Under the pieces are notes generated by a model. It searched no databases and had not been told where the DNA came from. It worked only from the letters and a program-made list of their open reading frames with translations. The position numbers and the translations under genes are program-made. From Corydoras sp. C115 (Eukaryota; Chordata; Actinopteri; Siluriformes; Callichthyidae), in the NCBI GenBank assembly GCA_019802505.1, contig JAFMOC010000303.1:156001-220000 (forward strand): a stretch of DNA of 64,000 nucleotides. Direction: 5' to 3'. Shown here in pieces: positions 1-11,528 of this stretch; positions within the stretch are counted from its first letter, which is position 1; each line of letters opens with the position of its first letter.

Positions 1-240
1 TGATAACCCCTTAACCCTCAATGCTCCAGGGATGTTGTAATGAACCCTGTGCTCACCTTGTAAGTCGCTTTGGATAAATACTCAAGGACTCACATTGGTA
101 ACTTCAGTGGACCGGGGATTTGAACCCTGATTTAAGGGCCTTGCTCAGGGGCTCACATTGGTCACTTGGGATTTGAACCCTGGACTTGACCTCAGCTTGA
201 TAACCCCAACCACTTAACCCCTGAGCTACCAACCCCTGCA
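1..240. mobile_element. V-SINE-like fragments, two opposed pieces
   Basis: Positions 1-80 hold the plus-strand tail (caccttgtaagtcgctttgg). Positions 85-240 hold a reverse copy ending cctgagctaccaacccc, the complement of a tRNA-like A box region. Confidence 0.7.
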
Positions 241-504
241 GCACTAATCTGTAAAGCTGAAGTTCTACCCTCAGGTGTGAGATCTACATGTGCTTCTGTT
301 TCTGGTCCGCCACGTCCACACGCGTGACATATTGATGAGGTCACGCAGCATGACTGACCTTCTGTGCGGCTCTCTGAATACGGACGTGTAAAGTTCGGCT
401 GTTGGGATGGTACGCGCAACAGGCCCCACCACTCATCCCTCAACTCAACCCCAAACAGTGCCCCACCACCAGAACCTCTTGAAGCAGCCAGCGAGGCAGT
501 GTTA

Positions 505-753
505 AAGTTGAAGTTTCCATGTTCTCCCTGTGTCCATGTGGGTTTCCTCCGGGTTCTCCAGTGTCCTTCCACAGTCATGGATTAAAGATAAATTTGCCCT
601 ATAGTCTGTGTGAGTGAGTGTGTGCCTAGCAATGTATTTGCTCGCTGTCCTGGGTGTATCTGCCCAGTGCCCGAAACGTTCTCCTCTGGACTGGCATGGA
701 GAACCCCCACCCATGGACCCTAGCAGAGGATAAAGCAGAAGCTAATGGATGAT
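505..753 (+). mobile_element. tRNA-derived SINE, 5'-truncated
   Basis: It keeps the body from 'gtttccatgttctccctgtg' to the 'aagctaatggatga' tail. The head with A and B boxes is missing and is replaced by unrelated sequence. Confidence 0.8.
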
Positions 754-756
754 TGG

Positions 757-1260
757 GTCTTTTGCAGGTAAATGAAGAGGGGGCAGGACAAGGAGTGTGG
801 AGAACTGATTGGAGCACACACCGGTACACTGTTTAATTCCCGTCTCTAATCCTCATCCAACTCCGGAACGTCACAACGGCATTGGAATTGCATTCAGGGC
901 AATAAGTGTGGAGCTGCCACACCCCGGAGCTCTGTGACCTCCTTTAACCTTTTCTGTGACCACGCTGAAGAACATACATAACGGTCATCCTCTCATCTTT
1001 GATTTAAGCATGTTCATTGTAACGCCCCCCCCCCCCACTCATTACACCATCTGCTTACTGCGATTCATAAAAACATACACGCATAATGCAAATACATCGA
1101 GCACATCAGCAAGTTACAACTGATTAGTCATGCCACCAGTTCTGCTTTAACTTCAAGTGTAATGACGGTCGACGGTTCTAACAGCTTACAAAGATTTCTT
1201 TTTAAACCCATTCGTCTCCATTTTGGTTGATTTTATTATAAATTCTTAATACATTATGTG
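757..1260. other. no feature seen
   Basis: Unique-looking sequence with a short C-run at 1023-1037. Confidence 0.5.
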
Positions 1261-1569
1261 GGCGGCACGGTGGTTTAGTGTTTAGCATGTTCTCCTCTCA
1301 GCACTAGGGATTCCTGGTTCGAATCCCCATCTGGATGGAGTTTCCATGTTCTCCCCGTGTCCGCGTGGGTTTCCTCCGGGTTCCTCCCACAGTCCAAAAA
1401 CATGGATCAAGGTCAATTGAGTTCTCCAAATTGCCCCATATAGTGTATGTGTGAGTGAGTGAGTGTGTGCCCAGCGATAGATTGGCACCCTGTCCTGGGT
1501 GTATCTGCCCAGCGCCCGAAACGTTCTCCCCTGGATGGGCATGGGGAACCCCCCCCCGCGACCCTAATA
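1261..1569 (+). mobile_element. tRNA-derived SINE
   Basis: Head ggcggcacggtggtttagtg with B box ggttcgaatcc, full body, tail lost at 'accctaatag' where a reverse copy begins. Confidence 0.9.
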
Positions 1570-1570
1570 G

Positions 1571-2076
1571 ACGATTCATTCATTCATTATCTTCCACTTT
1601 ATCCTAAAAAGCGCCCATCCAGGGGAGAACGTTTCTGGCGCTGGGCAGATACACCCAGGACAGGGCGCCAATCTATCGCTGGACACACACTCACACAAAC
1701 ACAAACACACTCTATGGGGCAATTTGGAGCACTCAATTGACTTCGTCCATGTTTTTGGACTGTGGAAGGAAACCGGAGAACCCGGAGGAAACCCAAGCGG
1801 ACACAAGGAGAACAACTCCATCGAATCCCCATCTGGGTGGAGTTTCCATGTTCTCCCCGTGTCCGCGTGGGTTTCCTCCGGGTTCTCCGGTTTCCTCCAA
1901 CAGTCCAAAAACATGGATCAAGGGCAATTGAATTCTTCAAATTGCCCCATATAGAGTGTGTCTGTGTGAGGGAGTGTGTGCCCAGCGCTAACTCCACCCA
2001 GATTGGGATTCGAACCGGGAATCCCTAGTGCTGAGAGGAGAACATGCCAACCACTAAGGCACCGTGCCACCTTACA
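1571..2076. mobile_element. composite of three SINE pieces
   Basis: A reverse copy (1574-1816), a forward copy lacking its head (1822-2000) and a reverse head (1990-2076) are fused. The junction 'gtgcccagcgctaactccac' is shared with 10890, so the composite was duplicated as a unit. Confidence 0.85.
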
Positions 2077-2429
2077 TTATGAATTATATATACAAAATAA
2101 ATGATGCTGCCCTTTCTGGGGTGTTATATGGGTTTATATAATAACAGGCAGCAGGGGAAATCAGAACCCAAATGCAGACTGGGTAAAAAAAAAAAAAAAA
2201 AAAAAAGAAGTGGTAATGCTTTTTAAAAACACGTAAACTTACATTAGACTTGATTGATGTTTACAACGTCGGACTCCTTCTCCAAACAAATGGAAGTCAG
2301 GATGCAATCCTGTGGATGAAAGCAAGTGTTTATGTCACAGTTGAGAAAAGTAACATGGACACTTATGGTTCTACGGTTACAGACTACAGTCCATCAGTTT
2401 CAAAATCCCCTGACTTTTAATGATCAGGA

Positions 2430-2560
2430 CCTCCAAACAAGCTCTTCACTCTATTGCCATCAGGACGGCGTTTTCGTGTTCTGAAGGCAAACACAGAGAG
2501 GATGAGGAGGAGCTTCTTCCCAACGGCGATTTGGATCCTGAACCAGGACTAAACGGACAT
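2430..2560 (+). mobile_element. probable LINE 3' fragment
   Basis: 'gatgaggaggagcttcttcc' within a 'tattgccatcagg…ccaacggc' context resembles the 3' part of fish non-LTR elements. It is short and degraded. Confidence 0.35.
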
Positions 2561-2574
2561 AATCCCACCCACAA

Positions 2575-3069
2575 CAGGGGTGCCCACACTTTTCTGGCCT
2601 GAGATCTACTTTTCCTTTGGACAGGTCTTCAGATCTTTTTTTTAGGTTTTTATATTGAAACCTGTTTACAAACATCATGTCAGTATTGTCGAATCAGCAT
2701 AGAAAAGATGGCGTCATATTTCCATTTTCACAGAAATTGCTCTTTTATTAAACACATTGAGAAAACTTGGTTATGGTACACCCAAACACAATGGAAGTGC
2801 AATGGCTACTTGGCAAATCAAGCAAATGTATTTTGAGTTTGAGAATGTAAAAAAAAAAAAAAAAACTGCTCGCTTGCACAGCGATAGAGATCACGATTAC
2901 GAATGAATCACATTGTGTGTGTAATGTGTGCACACGTGTACAAGTGCTTCAGATACTGTGCTGTAAAAAAGCGCAGATACGTGAAAATCGCTTTTTTTAT
3001 TTTTCAAACCTCCATCGCGATCCACTCCTGACACCCCTGTGCGATCGACCGACGTATTGGGCTCCCCTG
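2575..3069. mobile_element. hAT-type MITE
   Basis: Left end CAGGGGTGCCCACAC and right end GGGCTCCCCTG are imperfect inverted repeats. The interior (gagatctactttt … atcgcgatcc) is of the type common in fish non-autonomous hAT elements. No clear 8-bp duplication is seen. Confidence 0.6.
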
Positions 3070-3290
3070 CACAACACCCTCATAACTCTGACAACTTTAA
3101 CCCTGCACTGCATTACCTGCAGTGATGCACAAGTCACTTTGATCACAACTCAGAACTTACAAGACCATTCTAGTTTACGTCTGTTACAGTGCCATAATTG
3201 CAGTTTCTCTTCTTTTGCACAATGTAAACACAAGGTTCATTTTATTTCATCTTATCTTCATTCTATTTTTATTCTATATTATTATATTTT

Positions 3291-3628
3291 ATGGGCGACA
3301 CGGTGGCTTAGTGGTTGGCACGTTCGCCTCTCAGCATGAGGGATTCCCGGTTCGAATCCCAATCTGGGTGGAGTTTCCATGTTCGCCCCTTGTCTGCGTG
3401 GGAGTTTCCTCCGGAGTTTCCTCCCACAGTGTAAAAACATGGATCAAGTCAATTGAGTTCTCCAAATTGCCCCATGTAGAGTGTGTGTGTGTGTGTGTGT
3501 CTGTGTGAGTGAGTGTGTGCCCAGTGATGGATTGGCGTCCTGTCCTGGGTGTATCTGCCCAGCGCCCGAAACGTTCCCCCCTGGATGGGCATAGGGAACA
3601 TAGGATAAAGCAGAAGATGATGAATGAA
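3291..3628 (+). mobile_element. tRNA-derived SINE
   Basis: Complete head (gggcgacacggtggcttagt), B box and tail. The stretch 'gaacccccgcgaccctaata' is deleted before the tail. Confidence 0.9.
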
Positions 3629-3965
3629 TGTTAATGTAATAAATTCAAAAATAAAATAAACATAACTAGTTCTTATAGTAGAGCCCGTAGACCTGCAGTC
3701 CTATAGATTTGGCGTATTTGTGCTGCCCAGCGCCCGAAACGCCCCCCCCCTCCCATGCCCCCTGGATGGGCATGGGGAACATAGAATAAAGCAGAAGATG
3801 ATGAATGAATGTTAATGTAATAAATGCAAAAATAAAATGAACATAACTAGTTGTTATAGTAGAGCCCGTAGACCTGCAGTCCTATAGACTTGGCGTATTT
3901 GTGCTGCCCAGCCCCCCCCACCCCCCAACCCTAATATAGGATAAAGCGGAAGATAATGAATGAAT
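3590..3965. repeat. tandem ~180-bp duplication including a SINE 3' end
   Basis: 'agagcccgtagacctgcagt' with its flanks occurs at about 3680 and again at about 3864. Each copy ends in a SINE-tail fragment, with C-run expansion in both. Confidence 0.85.
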
Positions 3966-4047
3966 GCCGGGTAAGAATTTCACTGCTGGCTGTACCATGT
4001 ATATCTACGCATGTGACCAATACACCTGATTTGATTTTGATTTGAAA
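3966..4047 (+). mobile_element. non-LTR retroelement 3' tail
   Basis: 'gtaagaatttcactgctggc' followed by 'gaccaatacacctgatttga' and a TTTGATT repeat is typical of the 3' end of fish LINEs. Confidence 0.5.
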
Positions 4048-4895
4048 GCACCACCACAGTGCAATGAGCCCCACCAAGACAGAGACATTAAACTAAATCA
4101 TACATACATTATAACTTTGTTTTTATTATTATTTACAATATATCCATACAGTTCTTTTAGTGCACTATTTGTAATTGTGTTTAGTTGCTTGTAAGACACA
4201 GAAGACAGAATTCTCCTCGGGTTCAATAACGTATGCAAGACAGTAGGTACGTAGTTAAATAGGTAGGTAAATGGGTACAGACGCAAGCGAGGGGGTACGG
4301 ACGAGTATATACACATTTGCTGAGTGAAGTCAGCAAATGTGCCTGCATGCCTGGAGTAGGCCCTATATATGGCGCCTAGGGAGCCTTGTCCCAAGGGCAC
4401 TTCAGCCATAGTACTTGGTTGGTCCAGCAGTGACCCTGATCTGCTGAATGTGATCCACTCGTACCAGCTGAACAACACCGACCACCTAAAAAGCACCTGC
4501 TCTGTGGTGGTGCTGATCATTAGAGAACCACTTAAATCAGACTACCAAAGTATCCATAGAAACAGATGGTACACCACAAACCCAGGTGCATTGTGGGACT
4601 CCTGCAGTGCATCATATAGTGAGCCGGAGACAGCCTTCAGGAAAGCTGATTCTCTAAAAAGAGTGCACTAGATCTGAAAAAGGGTGTGAATCCGAACCCG
4701 AACGAAGATAGTGATTTGTCCAGGGAGCAAGGAGCTGCTAAAGAGACTCATCCACAGGCAGCGAGGTTTTAAACAGAGACCCAAAGTTCAACAGAAGCAA
4801 AGTGCAATGGCCACCTCTCACTCTGAGTGAATCTTACTGATCATGGTGGATGTGGCTCCCGGGCTTGTGTATATTTAAGAGGAAGCCTGGGTACA
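4048..4895. other. no gene seen
   Basis: The region 4400-4525 (gatccactcgtaccagctga) resembles a piece at 49210-49250 and is probably the same interspersed family. Nothing else is recognised. Confidence 0.5.
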
Positions 4896-6332
4896 GGTGC
4901 AGGGTGAGGAGGTGGAGGATGGGGTGCAGTTTGAGGTGCAGGATGAGGTGGAGGGTGGGGTGTAGTTTGAGGTGCATGATGAGGTGGAGGATGGGGTGCA
5001 GTTTGAGGTGCAGGATGGGGTGCAGTTTGAGGTGGAGGATGAGGTGCAGTTTGAGGTGCATGATGAGGTGGAGGATGGGGGGCATGATGCAGTGGAGAAT
5101 GGGGTGCAGTTTGAGGAGCAATGTGAGGTGCAGTTGGAGGTTCATGATGAGGAGGAGGATGGGGGGCATGATGCAGTGGAGAATGGGGTGCAGTTTGAGG
5201 AGCAATGTGAGGTGCAGTTTGAGGTGGAGGATGGGGTGCAGTTTGAGGAGCAATGTGAGGTGCAGTTGGAGGTGCATGATGAGGTGGAGGATGGGGGGCA
5301 TGATGCAGTGGAGAATGGGGTGCAGTTTGAGGAGCAATGTGAAGTGCAGTTTGAGGTGGAGGATGGGGGTGCAGTTTGAGGTGAAATGTAAGGTGCAGAT
5401 TGAGGTGCAGGATGAGGTGCAGTTTGAGGTGCAGTTTGAGGAGCAATGTGAGGTGCAGTTTGAGGTGGAGGATTGGGGTGCAGGGTGAGGTGCAATATGA
5501 AATGCAGTGTGAGGTGGAGGATTGGGGTGCAGTTTGAGGTGAAATGTGAGGTGCAGTTTGAGGTGCAGGATGAGGTGGAGGATGGGGTGCAGTTTGAGGT
5601 GAAATGTGAGGTGCAGTTTGAGGTGCAGGATGAGGTGGAGGATGGGGTGCAGTTTGAGGAGCAATGTGAGGTGCAGTTTGAGGTGGAGGATTGGGGTGCA
5701 GTTTGAGGAGCAATGTGAGGTGCAGTTTGAGGTGCAGGATGAGGTGGAGGATGGGGTGCAGTTTGAGGAGCAATGTGAGGTGCAGTTTGAGGTGGAGGAT
5801 TGAGGTGCAGTTTGAGGAGCAATGTGAGGTGCAGTTTGAGGTGCAGGATGAGGTGGAGGATGGGGTGCAGTTTGAGGAGCAATGTGAGGTGCAGTTTGAG
5901 GTGGAGGATTGGGGTGCAGTTTGAGGAGCAATGTGAGGTGCAGTTTGAGGTGCAGGATGAGGTGTTGTGTGAGGTGCAGGATGAGGTGTTGTGTGAGGTG
6001 CAGGATGAGGTGTTGTGTGAGGTGCAGGATGAGGTGTTGTGTGAGGTGCAGGATGAGGTGTTGTGTGAGGTGCAGGATGAGGTGTTGTGTGAGATGCAAT
6101 GTGAGGTGCAGGATGAGGTGCAGTTTGAGGTGCAATATGAGGTGCAGTTTGAGGTGCAGGATGAGGTGCAGGATGAGGTGCAGGATGAGGTGCAGGATGA
6201 GGTGCAATATGAGGTGCAATATGAGGTGCAGTGTGAGGTGGAGGATGACGGTGGAGGATTGTGGTGCAGGGTGAGGTGTTGTGTGAGGTGCAATATGAGG
6301 TGCAGTGTGAGGTGGAGGATGACGGTGGGTTA
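4896..6332. repeat. 12-bp-based minisatellite (GAGGTGCAGTTT family)
   Basis: Units such as 'gaggtgcagttt', 'gaggtgcaggat' and 'gaggagcaatgt' alternate for 1.4 kb. A 24-bp subarray (tgttgtgtgaggtgcaggatgagg) runs about six times at 5960-6090. Because the period is a multiple of three, several frames stay open on both strands, up to 532 codons. The products are simple repeats with no domain, so I do not call a gene. Confidence 0.95.
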
Positions 6333-6429
6333 ATGCCTGCCTGCCGTCCGGACCGTGTGACCGTGTAAGGTGATGCCATGGTGGACAGGGGGGTAATGAC
6401 TCTGCACAAACCTGCACGCTGCCATTACG

Positions 6430-7105
6430 CACCGCTACAAACGCGCCACGTCCCCGGTTCTACCGGCGACCCCCGCGGGGCACTGTGCGGAGCGCGGCGC
6501 GGTGCAGGGCGGCAGGCTACCCCGCGGACGGCGCTCTAAAAACGGACGAAAGCGGAATTCAGGGTAGCGGTAGCAATGCTGCCTACGCTAAGCTAACGGC
6601 TAAAGCACCGGGCGGCGCTGCCATGCAACGTTCCAACAACGCCTTCAGCACATCCCTACATTCAGCACTCAGCAGGAGAACAAAGCGGACCGGCCGAACC
6701 GAACCGAGCCGAGTCGAGCAGACCCGAACCGAGCCGAGGGGTCAGAACCTCAGCGCGGCTAACCTTAGCTTAGCATAGCGCGCCCACCGAGGAACACGAG
6801 CGGGTCGCTGAACCCTGAGGCGCCGGAGCACCGCGCTCTGCCCCGCCGCGCACAGCCGCGTCCCCGCCCGCCCGCCCGCCGGCCTTACGTCTCGGGTTGC
6901 TCTGTCGTGGCCGAACGATTCCTCCCGCTCAGCATCACTCTCGCTGCCCGTCTGCCCCGCCGTTCAGCTCCAGTCCCTCCACAACATCTCCACGGCCATC
7001 TTGATAGCGCAGGCGAAGACGGAGCGTGTCCCAGCATGCATCGCGCGGCACAGCCGTGTCCCGAGCCCACCGACTGCAGCCGCGCGCCACATCACACTAC
7101 AGCTC
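6430..7105 (-). promoter_or_regulatory. CpG island promoter, probably transcribed leftwards
   Basis: The segment is dense in CpG and includes repeated cccgcccg at 6860-6880, unlike the AT-rich flanks. TCCCAGCATGCATCGCG at 7029-7045 matches the ZNF143/SBF core. CAAGATGGCCG on the minus strand (6993-7003) matches YY1, whose usual position is just inside the transcript on the sense strand. Together they indicate an RNA polymerase II promoter reading to lower coordinates. Confidence 0.65.
6889..7010 (-). other. candidate 5' UTR exon with splice donor
   Basis: Downstream of the YY1-like site the minus strand reads GAGAC|GTAAGG, with the donor at 6888. The ATG within the YY1 site meets a stop after 11 codons, so the exon would be non-coding. 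No matching coding exon is recognised between here and position 1. By synteny with human the gene could be ube3a-like, but no ube3a coding sequence is visible. Confidence 0.35.
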
Positions 7106-7440
7106 CGCTCCAACGACCGAATAATACCGACTTTAATAGTTTAAAACTAACAATAAGCATTTAAAAACATTTTTAAAAATTAATTCCGAGCTCAGTCTCT
7201 GTAAAGGACGAGTCGAACGTTTTTTGGTTTAAAGCAACGACCCAATTGAAAACCATTCTATCCCATTTGTCGACTTAGGGGAGAGAAAACGCGTCGAAAA
7301 ACGTTTAAATGTTTGTTAAATTAATTTAATGTCGTTGAAGTTGAAGTAGAACGTGTTTGAAGGTTTATTTAAAAGCATGCTGCGACCGCCATCTAGCGGT
7401 GGCGTGTAAAAGGTGCACCTAACGGACCTTGGTGATTAAA
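7106..7440. other. AT-rich upstream flank of the CpG island
   Basis: CpG density falls sharply here. No motif or ORF is recognised. Confidence 0.5.
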
Positions 7441-7448
7441 TCCATCCA

Positions 7449-7772
7449 TCCATTATCTCCATATTATTGGAGGTATATGGGGCAATTTGGAGAACTAAAA
7501 TGACTTGATCCATGTTTTTGCTGTGGGAGGAAACCCACGCGGACGCGGGGAGAACATGGAAACTCCACCCGAGCGGGGGGGGGGGTATATGCGGCAATTT
7601 GGAGAACTCAATTGACTTGATCCATGTTTTTGCTGTGGGAGGAAACCGGAGAACCCGGAGGAAACCCACGCGGACGCGGGGAGAACATGCAAACTCCACC
7701 CAGGTTGGGATTCAAACCGGGAATCCCTAGTGCTGAGAGGAGAACATGCCAACCACTAAGCCACCATGCAGC
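7449..7772 (-). mobile_element. two partial SINE copies in tandem
   Basis: 'ggcaatttggagaactcaat' occurs at about 7480 and 7590. The second piece is complete to the head (gccaaccactaagccaccat). A G-run separates them. Confidence 0.85.
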
Positions 7773-7799
7773 CTGGTGATTAAATAAGATAAGACCCCT

Positions 7800-8163
7800 T
7801 TATTGGGGTCGCGGCGGGGGGGGGGGGGGTGGGGGGGGGGGGGGGGGGGGGGGGAGGTGTTCTTCATGCCCATCCAGGGGAGGACGTCTCGGGCGCTGGG
7901 GAGATACACCCAGGACAGGGTGCCAATCTATCGCTGGGCACACACTCACTCACACACACACACACACACTCTATATGGGGCAATTTGGAGAATTCAATTG
8001 ACTTGATCCATGTTTTTGGACTGTGGGAGGAAACGGGAGAACCCGGAGGAAACCCACGCGGACGTGGGGAGAACATGGTAACTCCATCCAGATGGGGATT
8101 CGAACCGGGAATCCCTAGCGCTGAGAGGAGAACATGCCAACCACTACGCCACCGTGCCGCCCA
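7800..8163 (-). mobile_element. tRNA-derived SINE with expanded G-run
   Basis: Full copy on the minus strand. The normal short 'gtggggttcc' is replaced by about 40 G bases (7812-7857). Confidence 0.9.
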
Positions 8164-8430
8164 TAAGATAGGATAAGATAATCTTTAATTTGTCGCACAA
8201 TGTAGGAAATTCGCATTTCTCAGCAGCACAAGTGACAATAAGTGGGAAAATGTATAGATACATCTAATGTATTAAAAGAAGGACTTTAAAAAGAAAAAAT
8301 GCATTAGAAATGAAGCTCAGTACATACAAAATGAAATAAAATAGAATAAAAACTACTCAATTATGTACATGGCATATAATACAGGGGGAAACGATATGAA
8401 AAACATAATTGCACAACAATAAAGTCTTGC
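8164..8430 (-). mobile_element. probable LINE 3' end
   Basis: 'aagataggataagataatct' followed by 'tttgtcgcacaatgtaggaa' matches the reversed 3' end of common fish non-LTR elements. Confidence 0.45.
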
Positions 8431-8432
8431 AC

Positions 8433-8777
8433 ATTCATTCATTATCTCCCGCTTTTATCCTCTATTAGGGTCGCGGTGGGGTTCCCCATTCCCATCCAGG
8501 GGAGAACGTCTCGGGCGCTGGGCAGATACACCCAGGACAGCATGCCAATCCATCGCTGGGAACACTCACTCACACAGACACACTCTATATGGGGCAATTT
8601 GGAGAATTCAATTGACTTGATCCATGTTTTTGGACTGTGGGAGGAAACCGGAGAACACGGAGGAAACCCACGCAGACACTGGGAGAACATGGAAACTCCA
8701 CCCAGATAGAGATTTGAACTGGGAACCCCTAGTGCTGAGAGGAGAACATGCTAAACCACTAAGCCACCGTGCCGCCT
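8433..8777 (-). mobile_element. tRNA-derived SINE
   Basis: Complete reverse copy from 'attcattatctcccgctttt' to 'gccaccgtgccgcc'. Confidence 0.92.
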
Positions 8778-8956
8778 TCTTGCACATATGATTAGAAATT
8801 AAATGAAGAGGTTATTGCAGAAAAACAACAGATTGTCTAGCAATCTGTCCTGTCCTGGGTGTATCCACCCAGCGCTCAAAACGCTCTCACCTTGATGGAC
8901 TTGTGGAACCCCAAGCCCCAGGACCCCCCCACCCCCGAAGGACGTATGGTGTATAA

Positions 8957-9182
8957 CATTTACATTACATTACATTTACATTTGGTCATTTAGCAGACAC
9001 CAAAGCGCCAAAGCTTACTTACTTACAATGTGAGCACAGGGTTGGTACAACAACCTTGGAACAATGAGGGTTAAGGGTCTTGCTCAAGGACCCACATTGG
9101 TAACTTCAGTGGACCTGGGATTTGAACCCCCAACCTTCTGATTGACAGCCCAACACCCTGACCACTGAACTACCACTCCCAT
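8957..9182 (-). mobile_element. V-SINE-like element
   Basis: It reads from the 3' tail (acatttacatttggtcattt) through 'tgaacccccaaccttctgat' to 'accactgaactaccactccc', the complement of a tRNA-like head. Confidence 0.75.
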
Positions 9183-9313
9183 ACATAAAATAAGTATAAT
9201 ACATAAGGCCTGTGCATAATAGTCTTAATCGTGTTTACTCAAAAATCCAACATTTTTATCAGGATCAGACTAAACCATAATCTTTAAAATAAGGTGGCTT
9301 TAATCCAGAAAGA

Positions 9314-9661
9314 GGGCGGCACGGTGGCTTAGTGGTTGGCATGTTCTCCTCTCAGCGCTAGGGATTCCCGGTTCGAATCCCAATCTGGGTGGAGTTTCCA
9401 TTTTCTCCCCGTGTCCGCATGGGTTTCCTCCGGGTTCTCCGGCTTCCTCCCACAGTCCAAAAACATGGATCAAGTCTATTGAATTCTCCAAATTGCCCCA
9501 TATAGAGTGTGTATGTGTGAGTAAGTGTATGTCCAGTGATAAATTGGTGTCCTGTCCTGGGTGTATCTGCCCAGCGCCCGAAATGTTCTCCCCTGGATGG
9601 GCATGGGGAACCCCCCACGACCCTAATATAGGATAAAGCTGAAGATAATGGATGGATGGAT
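9314..9661 (+). mobile_element. tRNA-derived SINE
   Basis: Complete, flanked by 'atccagaaag' on both sides (9303 and 9663), a target-site duplication. Confidence 0.93.
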
Positions 9662-9762
9662 AATCCAGAAAGGCCTGAACACAATTAGTAACATATTACA
9701 TGTCTTCATTAATGAAATACAACCCCCCACACACACACACGGCCAGAAAAAGGTGTTCTTCC

Positions 9763-9893
9763 ATTCATTCATTATCTCCCGCTTTATCCTCTATTAGGGT
9801 TGCGGTGGGGTTCCCCATGCCCATCCAGGGGAGAACATCTCAGGCGCTGGGCAGATAGACCCAGGACAGGGCGCCAATCCATCGCTGGGGTGT
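9763..9893 (-). mobile_element. SINE 3' fragment
   Basis: Tail to 'gcgccaatccatcgctggg' only. It is flanked by 'gtgttctt' on both sides (9752 and 9891). Confidence 0.85.
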
Positions 9894-10297
9894 TCTTTCA
9901 GATCATGCAACTCTCTGAGTGATTTTAATAACAGTTTTTAATTGTAAGAGTTTTAATTAATCGTTTTCTTTGAATATAGATCATGCGAATGGATTCATGG
10001 TTACTCTTTCCCTTATCCTTCAAACGTATCTGTAACATTATGACATCTAGAACCGCTAGATGGCGCATATCCAAAATGAGTTCCCAACACAAATCCAGCT
10101 TCAAATTAAGAACCACAGAGAGACTCATTATCTTTTAGTAACATTATCCGTCAACATTAGCTGAACTCATTTCACTGTGACGAAATATATGATGATGAAA
10201 TCCTTTTATATACTGGGATCTGATCACGGGGGGGGGGGGGGGGTGTATACAGAGGGGTTTATTAATAAGTTAATAAGTTAATAAAATATAAATGTAA
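9894..10297. other. no gene seen
   Basis: AT-rich, with a G-run at 10228-10243. Confidence 0.5.
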
Positions 10298-10651
10298 AAG
10301 GGGCAGCACAGTGGTTTAGTGGTTGGCATGTTCTCCTCTCAGCACTAGGGATTCCCGGTTCGAATCCCCATCTGGGTGGAGTTTCCATGTTCTCCCCGTG
10401 TCCGCGTGGGTTTCCTCGGGGTTCTCCGGTTTCCTCCCACAGTCCAAAAACATGGATCAAGGTGAATTGAATTCTCAAAAATCGCCCCAAATAGAGAGTG
10501 TGTCTGTGTGAGTGAGTGTGTGCCCAGCGATGGATTGGCGCCCTGTGCTGGGTCTATCTGCCCAGCGCCCGAGACGTTCTCCCCTGGATGGGCATGGGGA
10601 ACCCCACCGCGACCCTAATAGAGGATAAAGCGGGAGATAATGAATGAATGA
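10298..10651 (+). mobile_element. tRNA-derived SINE
   Basis: Complete copy. The flanking 'aaaatataaatgtaaaagg' appears at both ends (10282 and 10650). Confidence 0.92.
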
Positions 10652-10665
10652 AAAATATAAATGTA

Positions 10666-10981
10666 AAAGGGGCAGCACAGTGGTTTAGTGGTTGGCATGT
10701 TCTCCTCTCAGCACTAGGGATTCCCGGTTCGAATCCCCATCTGGGTGGAGTTTCCATGTTCTCCCCGTGTCCGCGTGGGTTTCCTCCGGGTTCTCCGGTT
10801 TCCTCCAACAGTCCAAAAACATGGATCAAGGGCAATTGAATTCTTCAAATTGCCCCATATAGAGTGTGTCTGTGTGAGGGAGTGTGTGCCCAGCGCTAAC
10901 TCCACCCAGATTGGGATTCGAACCGGGAATCCTTAGCGCTGAGAGGAGAACATGCTAAACCACTAAGCTACCGTGCCGCCC
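10666..10981. mobile_element. composite SINE, forward then reverse head
   Basis: Head and body run forward to 'tgtgtgcccagcg' and then switch to a reverse head 'ctaactccacccagattggg'. The same junction is found at 1985-1995. Confidence 0.9.
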
Positions 10982-11273
10982 GGAGTTATTTATACTTAAT
11001 AAAAAGCATTGTATTAATAAAAACCCAGATAAACACCCCCTTTTCTCTCTCTTTTAAACTTTATATTATAACAATTGGCTTAACGTAAGATGAACGAATG
11101 ATTGCGTTCTTTTTGGAGTACAGCTTTATAATTAGAGCAGCAGAGAGTTTTAATGAAGAGGAATGAATGAGTGAAGGTTCTTTTTTTTTAAAAAAAGAGG
11201 GAACGTTAAGCGTGACGGTTGTCATAGCAATAAAACCTAACGGTCGTTTATGACGTCAGAGCGTTGTGACGGA

Positions 11274-11373
11274 CACGGGGAGAACATGGAAACTCCACCC
11301 AGATTGGGATACGAACCGGGAATCCCTAGCGCTGAGAGGAGAACATGCCAACCACTAAGCCACCGAGCCGTCC
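11274..11373 (-). mobile_element. SINE head fragment
   Basis: Reverse head only, 'gacacggggagaacatggaa' to 'ccaccgagccg'. Confidence 0.85.
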
Positions 11374-11528
11374 TTTTCAGATTGAATTAAATATAAATAA
11401 ATAAAAAATAAAAATAAAAAAAAGTGATAACATTTACTGAAGATGAACTTCTTCAGTAAATGTAATCAGTGCCTCTGACGTCATGATGCACTGATCTGAT
11501 ATTAATGTGATGAAGCGTCTGAGTTTAA

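Noticed and set aside
4834..6432. 532-codon minus-strand frame and overlapping long frames
   Set aside because: It is a 12-bp tandem repeat whose period is a multiple of three, so frames are open on both strands without any protein domain.
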